NCBI GenBank assembly: GCA_001692895.1
Contig: KV748201.1
Coordinates: forward strand, 1,488,001-1,552,000
DNA from: Cenococcum geophilum 1.58
Taxonomy: Eukaryota; Ascomycota; Dothideomycetes; Gloniales; Gloniaceae
Direction of reading: 5' to 3'
Length of the DNA stretch: 64,000 nucleotides
This document shows positions 33,640 through 47,190 of this stretch, one piece after another. Under the pieces are notes generated by a model. The model saw only the letters and a list, made by a program, of their open reading frames with translations. It searched no databases and was not told the DNA's origin. Numbering within the stretch: position 1 is the first letter of the stretch; each line of letters starts with the position of its first letter. The position numbers and the translations under genes are program-made.

Positions 33640-34440
33640 ACTGGCTAATTAAAAAACTTAGAAAAGAATTAGCGATATTTAATAACGATACGAGTTTATT
33701 ACTCTTAAATTAGGATTCTGCATTTAAATTATATTATAATTTACTAGGAGAGGATACGGGAAGGTTAGCGAAGCGATTATTATTACGTTATAGTGTAAGG
33801 CTATAAGCACGTAAACTTTTAATAGACGTTTTCCAATCCTTAGGTCCTAAAGTATTTCTCTTATTTACCTTAGTAGTATCTATTTTAAAGCTAAGTAAAA
33901 TAGCGCCTTAGATCCGCTTACCTAAAATTTAAAGTTGGTAGAAGACTGCCCCGCACTTACTAGGACTAGCTGTAGTTACAAAGGAACTTTATAAGGCTAA
34001 TTTAATTAGCACTTTAATTTTATTATTTTAGAAAAGTCGGTTTTTATAGGTGACTATTGCCACCAGTAGAGAAACTCTTTTATCCTAAATAACTTTATTA
34101 CTAATTCTTAACAGAGTAAGGCCGATTATAAAGTACGCATCCTCCTTTGTCTAAGACGCATTTATTAGCCTTTAGTTTATAACCTTATAAAACGGATCTA
34201 GACATAAGGAGTACTTTATCTCAAAAACATCCTCTTTTAGACGTTAATCTTTCCATGGGTATAAAAGGCCTTTTATTTTAAACAAATTGTTAATAATTCT
34301 TATTAGAGGAATACTTAATACTAATTAAAGATGTTTAGTTACCAGAGAGGCTTTCTAAAGCTCCACTTTCCTAAGACGCGAATTAAACGCTTAGTATACT
34401 AGTTTTAAACGCTTATTAACTAACTGCTTATTTATCTTAG
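33640..34440 (-). pseudogene. Unidentified RIP-eroded minus-strand frame, about 265 codons
   Basis: On the minus strand one frame persists for about 265 codons with roughly 15-20 stops, most of them TAG or TAA in places suited to Gln, Trp or Arg. Readable pieces are EDVFEIKYSLCLDPFYKVI, VSLLVAIVTYKNRLF and NKRNTLGPKDWKTSIKSLRA. No catalytic motif was recognised and the ends are not defined. It could be a transposase or a host gene. Confidence 0.4.
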
Positions 34441-37060
34441 AAGGAGATTTATTACATAAAGAAAGCACCCTCTTATCTAAAAATTAAAAAAAAAGGGTTA
34501 AACACCTTTTTCTAAAATTTAGTGTGTTTAATGCTTATCTAAAATAGATACCTCTCCTAAGAGTTCTTCTAGCGCCACTATACTAGCGTATCGTTAAGTT
34601 ATAAACAAACCATTATTAAAGCGTCCCCGGTTAAAATTATAGCAGATTTTAGGTCTATAAACGACCCTTAATAAAATATCGCTTATGGTTAATATTAATA
34701 GGATATTTAGTATTGCCAGGGTAGGGCTAGTACTATTCTTTCTTATTTACGAGGCGCTATATAATTAAAAACCTCCCTAAGCTATTTCGTACTAGGATAA
34801 GGACGAGCAATTTATAGAGAAAGGAAAAGGAGAGTAGAGGACTAGCGGTTATAAATTGCCTGTCTATATATATGCTAAAAGTGGATAATAAGGACGCTCT
34901 TTTAGTACTTAGGATCGGCTACAAGGATAGGTGGAATATCTTTAATTTATTCGGTTTGGGAGACCTAGATACTCTAAAGTTTTAGGAAAATACTATAAAA
35001 GAAGCTAGAGATTAACTCTTATTTATAAATAAATGGCATATATTGCTTTAGATTACTACTTATTACTATCTCTTCTCTAACTTAATCCGTGCCCTTATTA
35101 TATAATATTTATACCTAGTAAGAACCTCTCTTATTACTTATCTATCTTTTATACCTAAAGCTTTAACTAGCTTCCCTTTGCCGTCTTTAATATTATATAA
35201 TATGCCTTTAAATGTTATAGTTATGTCCTCCGTTATTTTAAATTTATAAGCTCTAATCGCCTCCTATTTCCTACTAAGCGCCTTATCCCTAGCCTTAGCG
35301 GATATAATCCGTGTAGCTAGAAGTACAACTATAAAAGTTAGCGGGACTAGTAGCTATAAAGGAGAGGTATTTTATAGACGTAAAATATTAAGCAAATATT
35401 ATCTTTTATAAAGCGTTCTTAATTATAGATAGCCGTCTAAAGAGGAATGGCGGCTAATTTAGGAATTTGTTTTAGAATAAAAGGCCGTAAAGTATATACG
35501 CATTAAAGCATAACTATTATAAAAGATATAAATAATTAGGCACATGCTATATGGGTAAAATAGCTAAGCTAATGTTTACCTTAATAGCAAGAATAGAATT
35601 GCTAGATAACTATAAAAGGTAAAATATAAGAAATATAAAAAGAGGTAGATTATAGGCTTAAACGGAGAGCGGCTTTGCGGAACTACACTATAAACGATTA
35701 GCGAAGTAGGGTTAAAGGAAATTTATAAGGGAAAATAGAGGTGTTGCTATAGCTGATAGGTTTATAGCTGCTTACTTATTAGTGCCCGACGGGAAGGCTT
35801 ATATAAAAGAATTGCTAAGTAGCTACTTCTTAGGCTAAGCTACCGGATTTGCCTTGCCCCACTATTAAAGCTTTCTAGCGTAGAACATTATATATATAAT
35901 TAGGCTATTAGCCGAACAGTAAAACGGGGAAGGCGTCCGCTATAACGCGTATTTTAGCTATATATTGGAGTTACTAGATATATATAGCCCTCCGCCGACT
36001 AAAATATCTCTAAGGATTGGATTCTTGTGGCTCGTTTTTATTAATAAGGTAAATTAACTAAAAACTAAGTTTCTGTAGCAGTTTATGCGCCTTTATATTA
36101 TATATATAAGTTAATTAATTATTAACGCCCGACTTTATATTATTTAGATTGCCGCTTAGTTTCTACTGTGATACATAATTTAAATTAGCTAGCTAGGTCG
36201 TAAACGTAGTTTTAGCCTTACATTTTCTATTATCTATAGCGTTATAAGTGGTAATAAGTAGCTCTTGCTTACCGCCCTTAAAAAAGTAATACTCTTGTAG
36301 ACCTTTTTATGCGGCCCTTATATAACAGAAAATGCGTTATAAATAGATTAAGCTATAAATGGAATATATAATAAGAAATATTAACCGCTAACTAGCACTA
36401 AAAACACCGGTCCTATTAGCAGCGCCAATTAGGACAATTTATAGCCTTAAATTCCAGTTAATAAGAAATAGATCTCTAAGCTAAAAGAAGGGCACTATTA
36501 TTATTACCGTCTCTTCCGCCTAGCAGGCCGGCCCCTTTTCTTCTATATAATAGGCTAGGCCTTTAATTTTAAATAATAATGCGCCTGTAGTGATCTAAGA
36601 CTTCTCTTTAGAAAGCGGTCTTTAATCTATTCCTATAAAAGATTTTATTCCTCCTTTAAATTAATAAGCAGTACGTCTTCCTTTTCCGTAAATTTTATTC
36701 TAAACTTTAGCTTTTAAGGCTTTAATTCTTAGGGCTTTAGCTCTTAAGATTGCTTAACTAGGTTAACTAGTAAGTAGAGTTATTAAGGAAGTATATTTAG
36801 TGTATATAACCTATCTTCCTAGCGCCTAAAAACTGCTCGGATTAATAATTCTTCCGAATTATTTAAGGCAGCTCCTAGTATTGCTTTATTAGAGTTAGAG
36901 CTAAAGGCTAAGTTTAGTAGCGGGTTTTAGGTACGCAGGCGATTATATATAGGGGGTGTAACCCGCTTATAATAATTGCTAGTAAGCATAGTGTTCTGTT
37001 TAGACGCGTATATAGATAAGACTAAATAGGAATATTAGGACTGCTAGAGATAATGCTTCG
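34440..37060. other. RIP-eroded sequence, nothing resolved
   Basis: Long AT-rich stretch with stops in all frames. I looked for LTR ends, inverted ends and polymerase motifs on both strands and found none. Confidence 0.55.
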
Positions 37061-37079
37061 TAGTACACTTTATCTTTAA

Positions 37080-38030
37080 TTAACTATTAATAGGGGTTAA
37101 CAATCCTCGTTGCCCTGTATACCTATAGGCCTTATTATCCTTATCGCTATTACTGCTATTACCGTCCCCAGAGTCGTTATTATCCGTATTATTACTATTA
37201 TTACTTCCGTTGCCATAGTTTTCGGCCTTACCTTTATTTGTAATATTCTTGCCGTCCTTATTATCGCTTTCTTTAGTTAAGCCGTTTATAAGATTGTTTA
37301 GAATATAATTACAACTGTTATTAGCCCTATATTTTAGTGGTTTAGTATTATAAGAAGACGTACAGTGCCAGGGGGAGGGGTTGGTGGGCCGCGTAGTAGA
37401 GACCACTTGCTCCTTAATACCGTCACCATTGTTAAGGCTAAGGGTAAAAGAGCTAGAAGGCGTAGTCCTCCGGGAAGTAAGTGACCTTTATTACTTCCTA
37501 GGTTATACGCTCTTACCACTCTCGTTAACGAAAGTATTAGAGATATAATTAATACTACCTAGTAATTAAGCTAATCGGACCTCTACTTCTTTAACTTCTT
37601 AGCTCCTAAAGACTCTTAACTAGTAGCTACTAATATCCTAAGCTTCTGCCTAAACTGCGAAGTAGTTTTAATACGACGCCCCTTAACTAAATTATCTATT
37701 TAATTACCGTCTAGCGTTAAGGGTGTAGTATAATTGTGCGTAGGTACACGTACCTTCTCTTATAGCGCTTTTAACGAAGGCAGTTCCTTATCTTTATTAT
37801 CCTCATTACTGCCGTTATTCCTATTATCTATTAATTATTAGATAAGGCTATTATAAGTTAAATAAAGGCATATACCTAATTTATGGGGCATTAGTTGGTT
37901 ATTGGCTTTACTAGCTTTATTAACTTCGCTGGCTTTATCATTAGTATTACTAGCTTTATCGCCCTTAGCTTCCGAGTCTAGATCGGCTATATTATCTTCG
38001 ATAACTATTAGATTTGCTACTAGTTATTAA
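37080..38030 (-). pseudogene. Unidentified minus-strand frame, acidic and Asn-rich
   Basis: On the minus strand a nearly open frame runs from about 38010 to 37370. Pieces are NLIVIEDNIADLDSEAKGDK, SLKALQEKVRVPTHNYTTPL and TLDGNQIDNLVKGRRIKTTS. A second open frame, 37406 to 37080, contains an Asn/Ser/Asp/Lys-rich tract and ends TGQRGLLTPINS. The many Asn residues are likely RIP products of Asp and Ser codons. A frameshift seems to separate the two parts. Function is not recognised. Confidence 0.45.
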
Positions 38031-38239
38031 AACTATATATATAAAACTGCTAGGGAAAGAGGGAGAGTAGTAGAATAATTACCTTAACTACTTCTTCTGG
38101 AGACTTGACTGTTATTTCTATCCCTATAGAAATCTTCCTCATTATTCTTATTATTCTTGTAATACTTATTATAAGCTTTCTTATAATTATATATAGGGTC
38201 TATAGGTGCTTTATTAGACGGAATCTTTAAATTAAGGCC

Positions 38240-40400
38240 CTAGGTGGAATAATATGCTATTAAGTGCCTAAGCTTTTAATACTTCTTGACTTTTTGGGGG
38301 GAAAGGGGGTACTTTCCTATTTCTCCTTTTAGGTTTACTGCTTGCGCTTTTCTTAGGGGCTGTAATTCTATAGTACTTAGATAAAGCTATTAATCTTTTA
38401 GGGGGACTAGTGTAGAAATTGTTCTTATTAAGCGAAATTTGGTAAGGGATACGAAATAAAGATTAAGATAGTGCTAATATTGTTATTATTAGAGTTACTA
38501 TTACTTTATGGCTTTTAAAAGCTTTAAGGGGGAATTAACGGTCTTTTTAAGTGTATGTTAGTTCTCCCTTTGCCGCTAGTACTTATCTATTGCCCCTTAC
38601 CCCTTATTTGGGTTTCTTATTAAATTAAAGCATTTAATGCGTGCGCCTCCGGTATAAACTGGGGTTAATTACTGTTTATAGGGTAAGGTTTACAAGAGCT
38701 TAAATTTCGGCGCCTAATTAACAGCCTTAGCAAATTGCGGTTAAACCGTATCCGCCTATCTAAGCTAGCGTGTTTAGCTCTAACACAGCTATTATATCTA
38801 GCCCCTTATTAGGAGGTTAATGGCGTAAATTCTCCACCCTAGTTCCTTAGTAAAGGGTAGCGCTAACGTATCTATTTACTTCCTAACAATGCCGATCCAG
38901 TTAATCTTCTGCGCCGCTCATATTAGTAGGTAAAGCCCCGCTTATACGTGTGCGTTATAAGCTATCTATAACGGAAGGAAGTAGTATTCTTATTAGTGGC
39001 AAGCGGGGCTCTCTAATACTAACCGCCTAGTGACGGATACGCCTGCCGCTCGCTTAGTGATTGTATATATATCCATAAATGTATTAGGTAAAAGACTATA
39101 TAAGGATGCTCGCCCTTTTAATATAGCTAGCTGGTGTTAGAGATTCCTTTATAGTTACGCCGCTGTGCCGCTGATCTATTATGCGCCTAAAAGCTATAAC
39201 CTTCTAATTTTAATCTAGGTGGTTTCTATATAGCCCTATAGCTTAGGAGCCTAAATTATTAATCCTTTACCACTCTGCCGCTGAGTAGTTAGGTAGAGCT
39301 AATAGCCCCTTAGCCCTAAACTAGTAGATTAAATAGTGTCTCTAAAACATCCATAGCAACGCAACTATACTACTAGGTAGGCATGTATGGCTACCTAGGC
39401 GACGCTCTATATAATATCTGTTTAAATAATACCTAATATAGCCCTATATAGGGTAGTCGCTTAAATCAGCAACGTCTAGCCACTTTTCCACTGGGTAGCC
39501 TAGTAGATATACTAGTTGTAATATAGGTGGCTTTAGCTATCGGCAAACACTAAAGCGGGCCGTTTAACCAATAGCATATCCTAGGTAAGGAAACAGCGCG
39601 TAGGTTAGCTAAAATAAGTGCGACGTAAGCTTGCTTAAGCCCTTAAGGGGGGCAATATAGCACGCCTATTCCTCCCTACCTTAGAAGGAGATATGCGGCA
39701 GAGTTAAATAAGATAATAGTGCTAACGCGGCTAGTAACTGCGGAATTTCCCTAACCCCCTTCCTATAGGATAGTTGTGGACTAGCGTTATCTAAAAGGTA
39801 AAAGGAGAGAGGGTGTGTATAAGAGAGAGAATAGAATTATAAGGATATGGACACGCTTAGTGGATAGAGGCGGCGCTAAAAGAGTTTAATAAAAATTAAA
39901 GCCATTAGCTCCAGAGGCGGGAATTAGAAAAGGAGGCTAAGACCGTTTATATATTACCGTAGAATGGAGACTCACTTATTAGAAAGGCCGCAGTTAACTA
40001 TATTAATTGTTAGTCTAAGATATAGGGGAATGAAGTAATAAGCAGACTAGACTTGCATATGTATTAGCGCTAAAGGGACGGTAGAAATGCCTTAATATGA
40101 CCGTGCCAGGGACTAGCAGTAAGAAAAAGGAGGTATAGTGTTAGGAGAAAGGAAAGATAGAGGATAAGAGGAAAAGTGGTAAGAGAAATGGCCTTTTATA
40201 GTTGAGGTTAAGGGGTAGTCTTAGCTTAGCTGGGGTTAACAAGCGAGGGCGCCTTGCCTATAAAGGAAGCCTCTATTTCCTAATATAGTTTCCCATATAA
40301 TAAAATAACTTAAAATACTACTTACCCTATAAACATATATATAACTATTTAAATTTAATATAATATAAATTACCTTTACTATAAACCCTAAACTAATATA
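38240..40400. other. RIP-eroded sequence, nothing resolved
   Basis: No protein, repeat or element end could be supported. The part 38600-39700 is somewhat richer in G and C than its surroundings but has no long frame. Confidence 0.5.
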
Positions 40401-40559
40401 ATAAAGTTATAACTACTAATTGCGGTGAAAAATGCGAAGATAATATATTAAAACCCCTTAAAATTTATATAATATAAGCCGCATCCTTTTATTTATTAGT
40501 AAGAAAATAAGACTATAAGATCTTTACTATAACACTAGAAGATATTAAAAAGGCGTTAA

Positions 40560-42050
40560 AACCAAAGCAATATATTAACCCCTAACCTCTTATATCTAAA
40601 GAATATTATAATCTAATTAATATATTTAAGAAACAATTTGTAAACTAACTACCCCTATATTAAAATGAGTATAATTTTAAGATAGAACTTAAACCTAGTA
40701 TAATACTAAAGTTCGGCCTATTATACGGTATATCGCAAGAAAAGCTGCTTATAATGTAATAATACCTTAAAGAGCACCTAGAGAAAGGATTTATTCGCCC
40801 TAGCTAATTACTATTTACCTTACCTATACTATTTATTAAGAAACCTAAAGGAGGCTTAAGGTTCTATATTAATTATTAAGCCCTAAATATAATTATAATT
40901 TAAAACTAATATTTAATTTCTTTACTTTAAGAAACGCTTAACTACTTAGTAAAAGTATAATACTTTATAAAGCTTAATATAGTCGCTGCCTTTAATTAAA
41001 TCCGTATTTATAAAGGAGATAAGAAGTATATAGCTTTCCGTATATAATAGGGACTTTTTAAATACTTAGTAATACCATTTAGTATAAAAAACAGTCCTAG
41101 TACGTTTTAGTAATATATTAATAATACGCTTTATAAATTCCTTAATATATTTATTACTACGTATATTAATAATATCTATAAATATACTGCTCCTACCTAT
41201 AAAATAATTAGGAAAAGTAGCTACCTTTAGCTAAGTTTACTATAAATAATATAAGAAACAAATTAATAGGTATAACGCCGTTCTATATAACCTACGGATA
41301 AAACCCTTAACTTAGATTTAAACTATAACCTATAATTAATAGGATTTAACTAGTTAATATATATAACTTTACTAATTAAATAAAGTAGTTAATGGAACTA
41401 TTATAAAGTAAATTAGCGTATGCTTAAACGGTATAGAAATAGCATATAAATAAAGGACGAGCTCCTGCGTAGGACTTTAAGGAAAGTAATATAGTTTACC
41501 TAAATATATAGAACCTAAAGACTTAATAACCCTTAAAGAAACTAGACTAGAAGTTTACAAGCCTATATTAAATTAAGAAGAAACTAAGCCTATACGCTTA
41601 TAAGCTTAAACTACTAACTAAAATAAAAATATATCTAATATTTTATATAAACTTACTATAACCCTTAAAAGGTAAACCTATAACTTGCGAAGTACTACCG
41701 CTACCTTCTATAATTGTTAATAACGGTAATAGTTCTTACTTTATTAACTTAATTAATAATATATAATAGAAAACACGATCTAAATAATTTAAACTTTTTA
41801 TTAAGTAGGAAGGATATAAAATATAAACTTAGGAAACCTATAACCAGATTAAGACTAACACGCCTTCCTTAGTAAATTTTTTTTATAAAGACTATCCTTC
41901 GCGGCCTGCTTTGGCTAAATGGATATAATATAAAGGTAAACGACTGCTACCTAATATAAATACATAAAACATAATAGTAGGAGGCTTAAAATTAAAAAGA
42001 ACTTAAAATATATTACGACGTTTATAATACGATTATATAATATATAAGAT
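40560..42050 (+). pseudogene. Remnant of a third chromovirus (E): RT, then integrase tail and chromodomain
   Basis: On the + strand, 40780-41190 reads as Ty3/gypsy reverse transcriptase: FIRPS, LPILFIKKPKGGLRFYINYQ, and TTYINNIYKY where TxYLDDILIY is expected. Directly after the catalytic motif the frame passes to an integrase C-terminal segment (about 41330-41660, with ..LNIQNLKTQQPLKKLDQKF). It then reaches a chromodomain-like end at about 41700-41930 (FKLFIKQEGYKIQTQETYNQ, DYPSRPALAKWIQYKGKR). RNase H and the integrase core are missing, so this is an internally deleted, RIP-killed copy of a family different from A and C. Confidence 0.75.
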
Positions 42051-42313
42051 ATTAAGAAACTTTAACTAGTGGTTAAAGTTATCTAATTGGTTAGATCTGC
42101 CTTACTAAGACCTACTATAAAGATATTAGTTTTACTTACCGCCCTAACTAAGCTAATAGCGATTTTTTATCCCGGGGATAGAAAATCCTAATTGGCCCAT
42201 TTAGCGATAGAATTGGTAAAACTCTATATCGCCACCTAACGTAACTATACGAACGCGATAAGTAATAAGTCTTGACTAAATTAAATTATTTAGGCCTTTA
42301 GCTAAAAGGGGGG

Positions 42314-42624
42314 TACTATAATAGGACTAGCCTAGTTATAGTAGGAATGTCTTAGTAAAATACTTAACAGATAAATTCTAACGCTTTAACCGAATTTTGC
42401 TAGATTAATTAAATTTTACTAAAGTCCGTTAAAGACCGCGTATATATATGCGTACGCATCGACTACTAAGCCCCTAACTATTTAATTATATAATTCTCTT
42501 ATTATTCCTTTCTCTTCTTTATATAACGCCTTGTTCTTAGCGAGAGCTATATACCCTTAGATTTAGATAGAATTTATATCATTCCTTTAAATCTTCCCCG
42601 AAGTCTCTCCGCGCCCTTATAACA
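42314..42624 (+). repeat. Possible 3' LTR of remnant E
   Basis: A purine tract (GCTAAAAGGGGGG, 42301-42313) is followed by TACTATAATAGGACT.., and 311 bp later the sequence ends CCTTATAACA. With RIP allowed for, the ends could be an inverted pair (TGYTATAA / TTATAACA). No second copy was found in the window, so the limits are tentative. Confidence 0.35.
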
Positions 42625-42627
42625 CCT

Positions 42628-43236
42628 CCTTATAAGCACCTTAGGATTATAGCCCTTTCCCTCCTTATTGGTTTGTTTTTGTACTTAGGTTATTACCTAC
42701 CCTTATTACTATATTGTCCTCTTTTATTAACTCTTCTTATAATTTATACTCGGCTTGCCTACTTCCTACTATATATGTAGGCAATATGCCTTACAAGAAG
42801 CCGTTTTTAAAGAAAACTTCTCTAAAGGTAAATCCTATTAGAAAAATAAGTAGGGCAATAACCGTACTAATTTTTTTTAAAAAAAAAGATGCCCTAGTTA
42901 TAGATCTTTCTTAGCTATAACTAGGGTAAGATATAAAAGGAGACTTTTTATATCGCTATTAAGCTAAAAACAGTACCCTTTTGTAAGGGTACTTTTGGTC
43001 CCTTACTTAGCTACATCCTAGGAGCTCTTAAGGGCTGCTAAGGCTAGCCTTTGGCTAGGCCTTGGCCACCCCTTATAAGCTTCTCGGGCTTACAGCCTCC
43101 TTCCTCCCCTATTGGTTTGTCTTAGTACGAGGCTATTACCTACTCTTTACCATATTGTCCTCTTCCATCGACTCCTTATATGACTTATACTCGGCTTGCC
43201 TACTCCCTACTGTACATCCTAGTAATACTGCCTTAC
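42628..43236 (+). repeat. Pair of 167-bp direct repeats (X)
   Basis: 42628-42794 and 43071-43236 are diverged copies. Both start CCTTATAAGC and include TATTGGTTTGT, TATTGTCCTCTT and TTATACTCGGCTTGCCTACT. Both keep the same + strand frame (LYSACLLPT), so they may be fragments of a duplicated coding segment. The right copy lies inside about 270 bp that is absent from repeat D2, so it is part of an insertion into D1. Confidence 0.7.
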
Positions 43237-43361
43237 ACCTTTATAGGCAAAGTATATTAGTTCTAAGTACTATATAATAGCGGCGCTAAAATTAATCTTA
43301 TATAATATAATTTAGTAAAAGAGTATAAACTTATTTAATTATTAAGGTAGCGGAAACCTAT
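42793..43361 (+). repeat. Repeat D1, left part
   Basis: This matches 62971-63273 (repeat D2) except for an extra segment of about 270 bp at about 42970-43250. A 12-bp hairpin (CCCTAGTTATAG...CTATAACTAGGG) lies near 42890-42930, and a second one (GTACCCTT...AAGGGTAC) near 42975-42995. D1 is cut at 43361 by element A2. Its right part is 57549-58270. Confidence 0.8.
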
Positions 43362-43787
43362 TATAACGGAACCTTATAGTAGTAACTACGATGGGTTCTG
43401 TCAATAGGCTAGGTGTATAGCAAATGCAAAGATAGTAGTTAATAACGTAATAATAACTGGTGGAGTGGTTGCCTAATAGATTAACTCTAATTATATTCTA
43501 AGAATTACTATAAGGAAGGAACTATCTAGGTAGGGACTAAGGGTCCTTAAATATACAACTATACTCCTATAAAATCCTTCTTATATATAATGTACGTCTT
43601 ATATATAAGGTACGTAAGTTCCTCTTATGCCTCTTGTTTAATACGTAGCACGTTATATAACCTTAGTTACCATTCCTCGTTATATAGTTCTATCGGCTCT
43701 ATCCTAAACCGTGCTTGTATTAACTAACTAGCTTCTTCCGTCTCTTCTCTAAATAGTTGTAACATTATACTTAAAGCGTCCGTAACA
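43362..43787 (-). repeat. 3' LTR of A2
   Basis: This 426-bp copy, read on the + strand, starts TATAACGGAACC and ends GCGTCCGTAACA. It matches the A1 LTRs in reverse complement. CCTAT precedes it. Confidence 0.92.
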
Positions 43788-43949
43788 CCATCTTCCTCCT
43801 CTTTATCTTCGTCCTTAAAGATCCCTAATATCTTTAAGTTGTTTACTAGAGGTATAATATCCGTCTAATTAATTTAGTTAATATTATTGCTCATTATACC
43901 TAAAGCAATTTCTTCCTCATACGCCCAACATCGTGCTCGCACTATTGCT

Positions 43950-46900
43950 GCGATATTATCTCTTAGTGAGATTATGCTATCTCTATATTCTTATTATTTA
44001 AAAGAGGGGCTAGTCTATATCGCGTTAGTGAGTCTATCCTTGCAATAACCGTCCTTTTATTTAGAGTGCACTAAAGCGAATATTCGTTTATTTTGTGACG
44101 TTTACTCTACCTCTAATGCTAAATATATGCGACCTATTACTCTTAATAGTCGTCTAGTTCCCTAATTAATTTGTCTTAGGGTTTTATATTTAATCTACTG
44201 CTGCGTAGCTAGATGGTAAACTGTCTTAAGCCCTTACTAAGTTAGAATGTTCTTATAACGCGGAACAGAAGGCCCTAAATGCTTAGATTACGGCATTTAC
44301 TTAGTTCCTCCGTCTTAAGAAGGTTTGTAAGAAGGTTTATTTTAAGGAGTAAAAACTTATAGAATAAGGTCTATAGAAACTTAGTAATAAGAGAACTAAC
44401 TCTCTTTCTATAGTAAAGGGAACAACTCTAAGTAGTTCGGCAGTCGCTCTTCCTAGGTCCCCCTTAGGTGACTTATTCTTTAGTAATCCTTCTTTATTAA
44501 TACTTCCTAACCTATTTTCCTCTAATACTTCTATACCTTTCCTATAGCATTCTTTAAATTCTTTAATAGCTCCTAGGTAGTTTTAGTATAGCCTATCTAC
44601 TTTACCTTATACCATATTTTATTATTAATGTCCTTATAACTAATAATCTTTAAAATTTACTATTTGTCCTCTTCTTATCCTCTATATATATCTGCCTTAT
44701 AAACTAATAGCTTAATATTCCCATATGCTGGCTCTAGCATTATAATATACTATACTAGGTAGATCTTTATTTTAGCTAGTAGGTTTAACTTATACGTAAT
44801 TAGTAAAATCCTTTACGTAATTTCAAAAGGTCCTAGTCTAACATAGTCTAACTTTTTGCTTAGTTATCGGCTTTTGAAATTCTTATATAGTAGCTATACT
44901 TTATCTCCCTCCTTAAGATCTGGTCCCTTAGATCTCTTAGTATTATAGTATTTTTTTATTTTTTATTATACTACCTTAGCTGTTTCCGTAAGGTTCTTAT
45001 AAAGATTTATTATAGTCTCCATTCTTTACTTAGCTCTACTACTTGTTTTCTTTACTTAATATAGTAATAATAATATTCTTAGTTCGTATCCATAATTCGC
45101 CTTAAATAGTGACGTACCTATTTCTTCTTATGGTATTATATTGTATGTAAACTATATAACTAGTAATAGCGATACCTAATTGTTCTATACGTGATTAATA
45201 TAGTACCTTAGATACTGCTCTAGTGTCTAGTTTAATCTTTTTATTTAACTATCTATCTATAGATAATATGCGGTAGAAGTTGCTACTTAAACTCCTTATT
45301 TTGCTAAGAATACCTCCTAGAATACTGTTATAAATCTTAAATCTTTATCTAATATAATTTTGCCTAGTGCTTTATATTTTATAAATACTTCCTTAATATA
45401 GATTCTAGCAATATCTTCTGCTAATATTTCTTCTGTATATGCTATAAAGTATCCCTACTTTATAAGCTTGTCTACTATTATTAAGATTATGTTATAATTT
45501 TGCCTAGTAATAGGGTTTCTTAACTTTAGTAACTTAATAATAAAGTCCTATAATATGACCTCCTATAGTCTCTCTGGTATTTTAATAGGTTATAGCCCTC
45601 CATATAGCTTATGCCTTATTAGTTTATTCCTTTAGTAATCTAGATATTCTTTAGTGGCTTTTCTAGCTATTCTCTAGATTCCGTTAATAATATACTCCTC
45701 CTAGAGTCTTAATACTAAGCCTATAGCTCCGTTATGTCCTTAAGTTAGTCCCTTATAAAACGTTTTAATAAACTCTTTTGCGATAGACCTTAGTATATAT
45801 ATTATTTCTTAATTTTTGTACTACTCTAAGTCCGGATCCTCTACCTATATATCTCGGATCTTCTATATCTAGTTACTCTCTAGTAATTTATAGATCTATT
45901 TTTCTTATATTACTATAATCTTTAGATAATTATACCTAATTAATCCGTCTATATTTTTTCGCAGTAAAGCCCCTAATGGCTTTTTATTATTTTATAGTTT
46001 AGCTTTTTAACTTAATATATTAGCTTATGTGTTATTTATGCCCTTAGTATACTAAATTTTAAAATAGTATTCTATAAGTATCTCTGCCCATCTAACCTAC
46101 CTTTAGTTAAGTTCCTTCGTCATTAGGAATCCTATTAGGTTTTTATAATCCGTTTTAACTATAAATAGTTTCTTTATACCTTATAAGAACGCTCTNTATT
46201 TCTTTAGTGCTATAACTATACCTAATAACTCCTTATTATAGATGTTATAGTTTAATTCCGGTAGTATTATCTTTTAACTATAGTATACTACTAGGTGCTA
46301 TTTATCTGGATGCTTTTATATAAAGTATGCCCTTAGTATAAAGTCTAATATATCTATTTCTATAACGTCTCTAGTCCTAGTTAATAGATTTTAAGAACTA
46401 GCTCTTAGGTAAATAACCTTTTAACTTCCTTAAATAGTTCTTATTACTTCTTTCCCTATACCTATAGTTCTTCTTTCTTTATTAATTACGTAAATGGCTT
46501 AATATCCTTTAACTATTATACTATAAACCTTCTATAGTAATTATAAAACCCTAAAAACAATCTTAGTTGTATAACGTTCTCTAATTCTTACTAATTTACT
46601 ATAGCCTTAATCTTCTTTAGATCTATACTAAGTTGGCCTAGTTTAATAATAAATTTAATAAAATCGGTCTTCCTAGTAAAGAACTTACATTTCTTAATTA
46701 TTACTAGCATCTATTCTTCTTATAGTCTCTTTAAAACCTATTTAATATGTTCTCTATATTCTTCCTTAGTTATTAAGTAGATAATAATATTATTAAGATA
46801 TACTATAATAAATTTATCTAGGTATTCTTCTAATATATTATTAATTTGCTTTTAGAATATTGCTAGTGCGTTTATAAGCCTAAATTGTATAACTAATAGC

Positions 46901-47190
46901 TTATATAGTCCTTTCTTTAACCTAAAGCCTGCCTTTTATTTATTGCCTTTCTTAATTTTAATCTAATAGTACGCCTACCTTAGATCTATCTTTATAAAGA
47001 TTTGCGCATTACCTATCCTATCTTAAATTTTACTAATTAAGGGTAAAGGATACCTATCCTTTCTGGTAATGCTGTTTAACTATCTATAGTTAATATATAG
47101 CCTTAGTTTACTATTCTTCTTTAGTATAAACAATACTGGATAACCCGCTAATAATTATAATAGTCTAATATATCCCTTATATAAGTTCTC
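43950..47190 (-). pseudogene. pol of A2, 3' part: RT to chromodomain
   Basis: In minus-strand order: reverse transcriptase from about 47190 to 46620 (catalytic site remnant at 46777-46803, again reading Y-L-N-N), RNase H about 46500-46080, integrase about 45960-44850 and chromodomain about 44720-44560. The integrase core is uninterrupted here, which defines the insertion site in A1 (matching point about 45095-45110). Many stops from RIP. One N at 46196. Confidence 0.9.

Noticed and set aside
37334..37519. Minus-strand 61-codon frame as a separate gene
   Set aside because: It is a continuation of the larger eroded frame at 37370-38010 and overlaps the neighbouring frame at 37080-37406. It is treated as one broken gene.
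42714..43277. Open frames at 42714-42914 and 43062-43277 as real genes
   Set aside because: They are the two copies of repeat X within eroded D1 sequence. They are similar to each other but truncated and without a start or a domain. They are recorded as a repeat instead.
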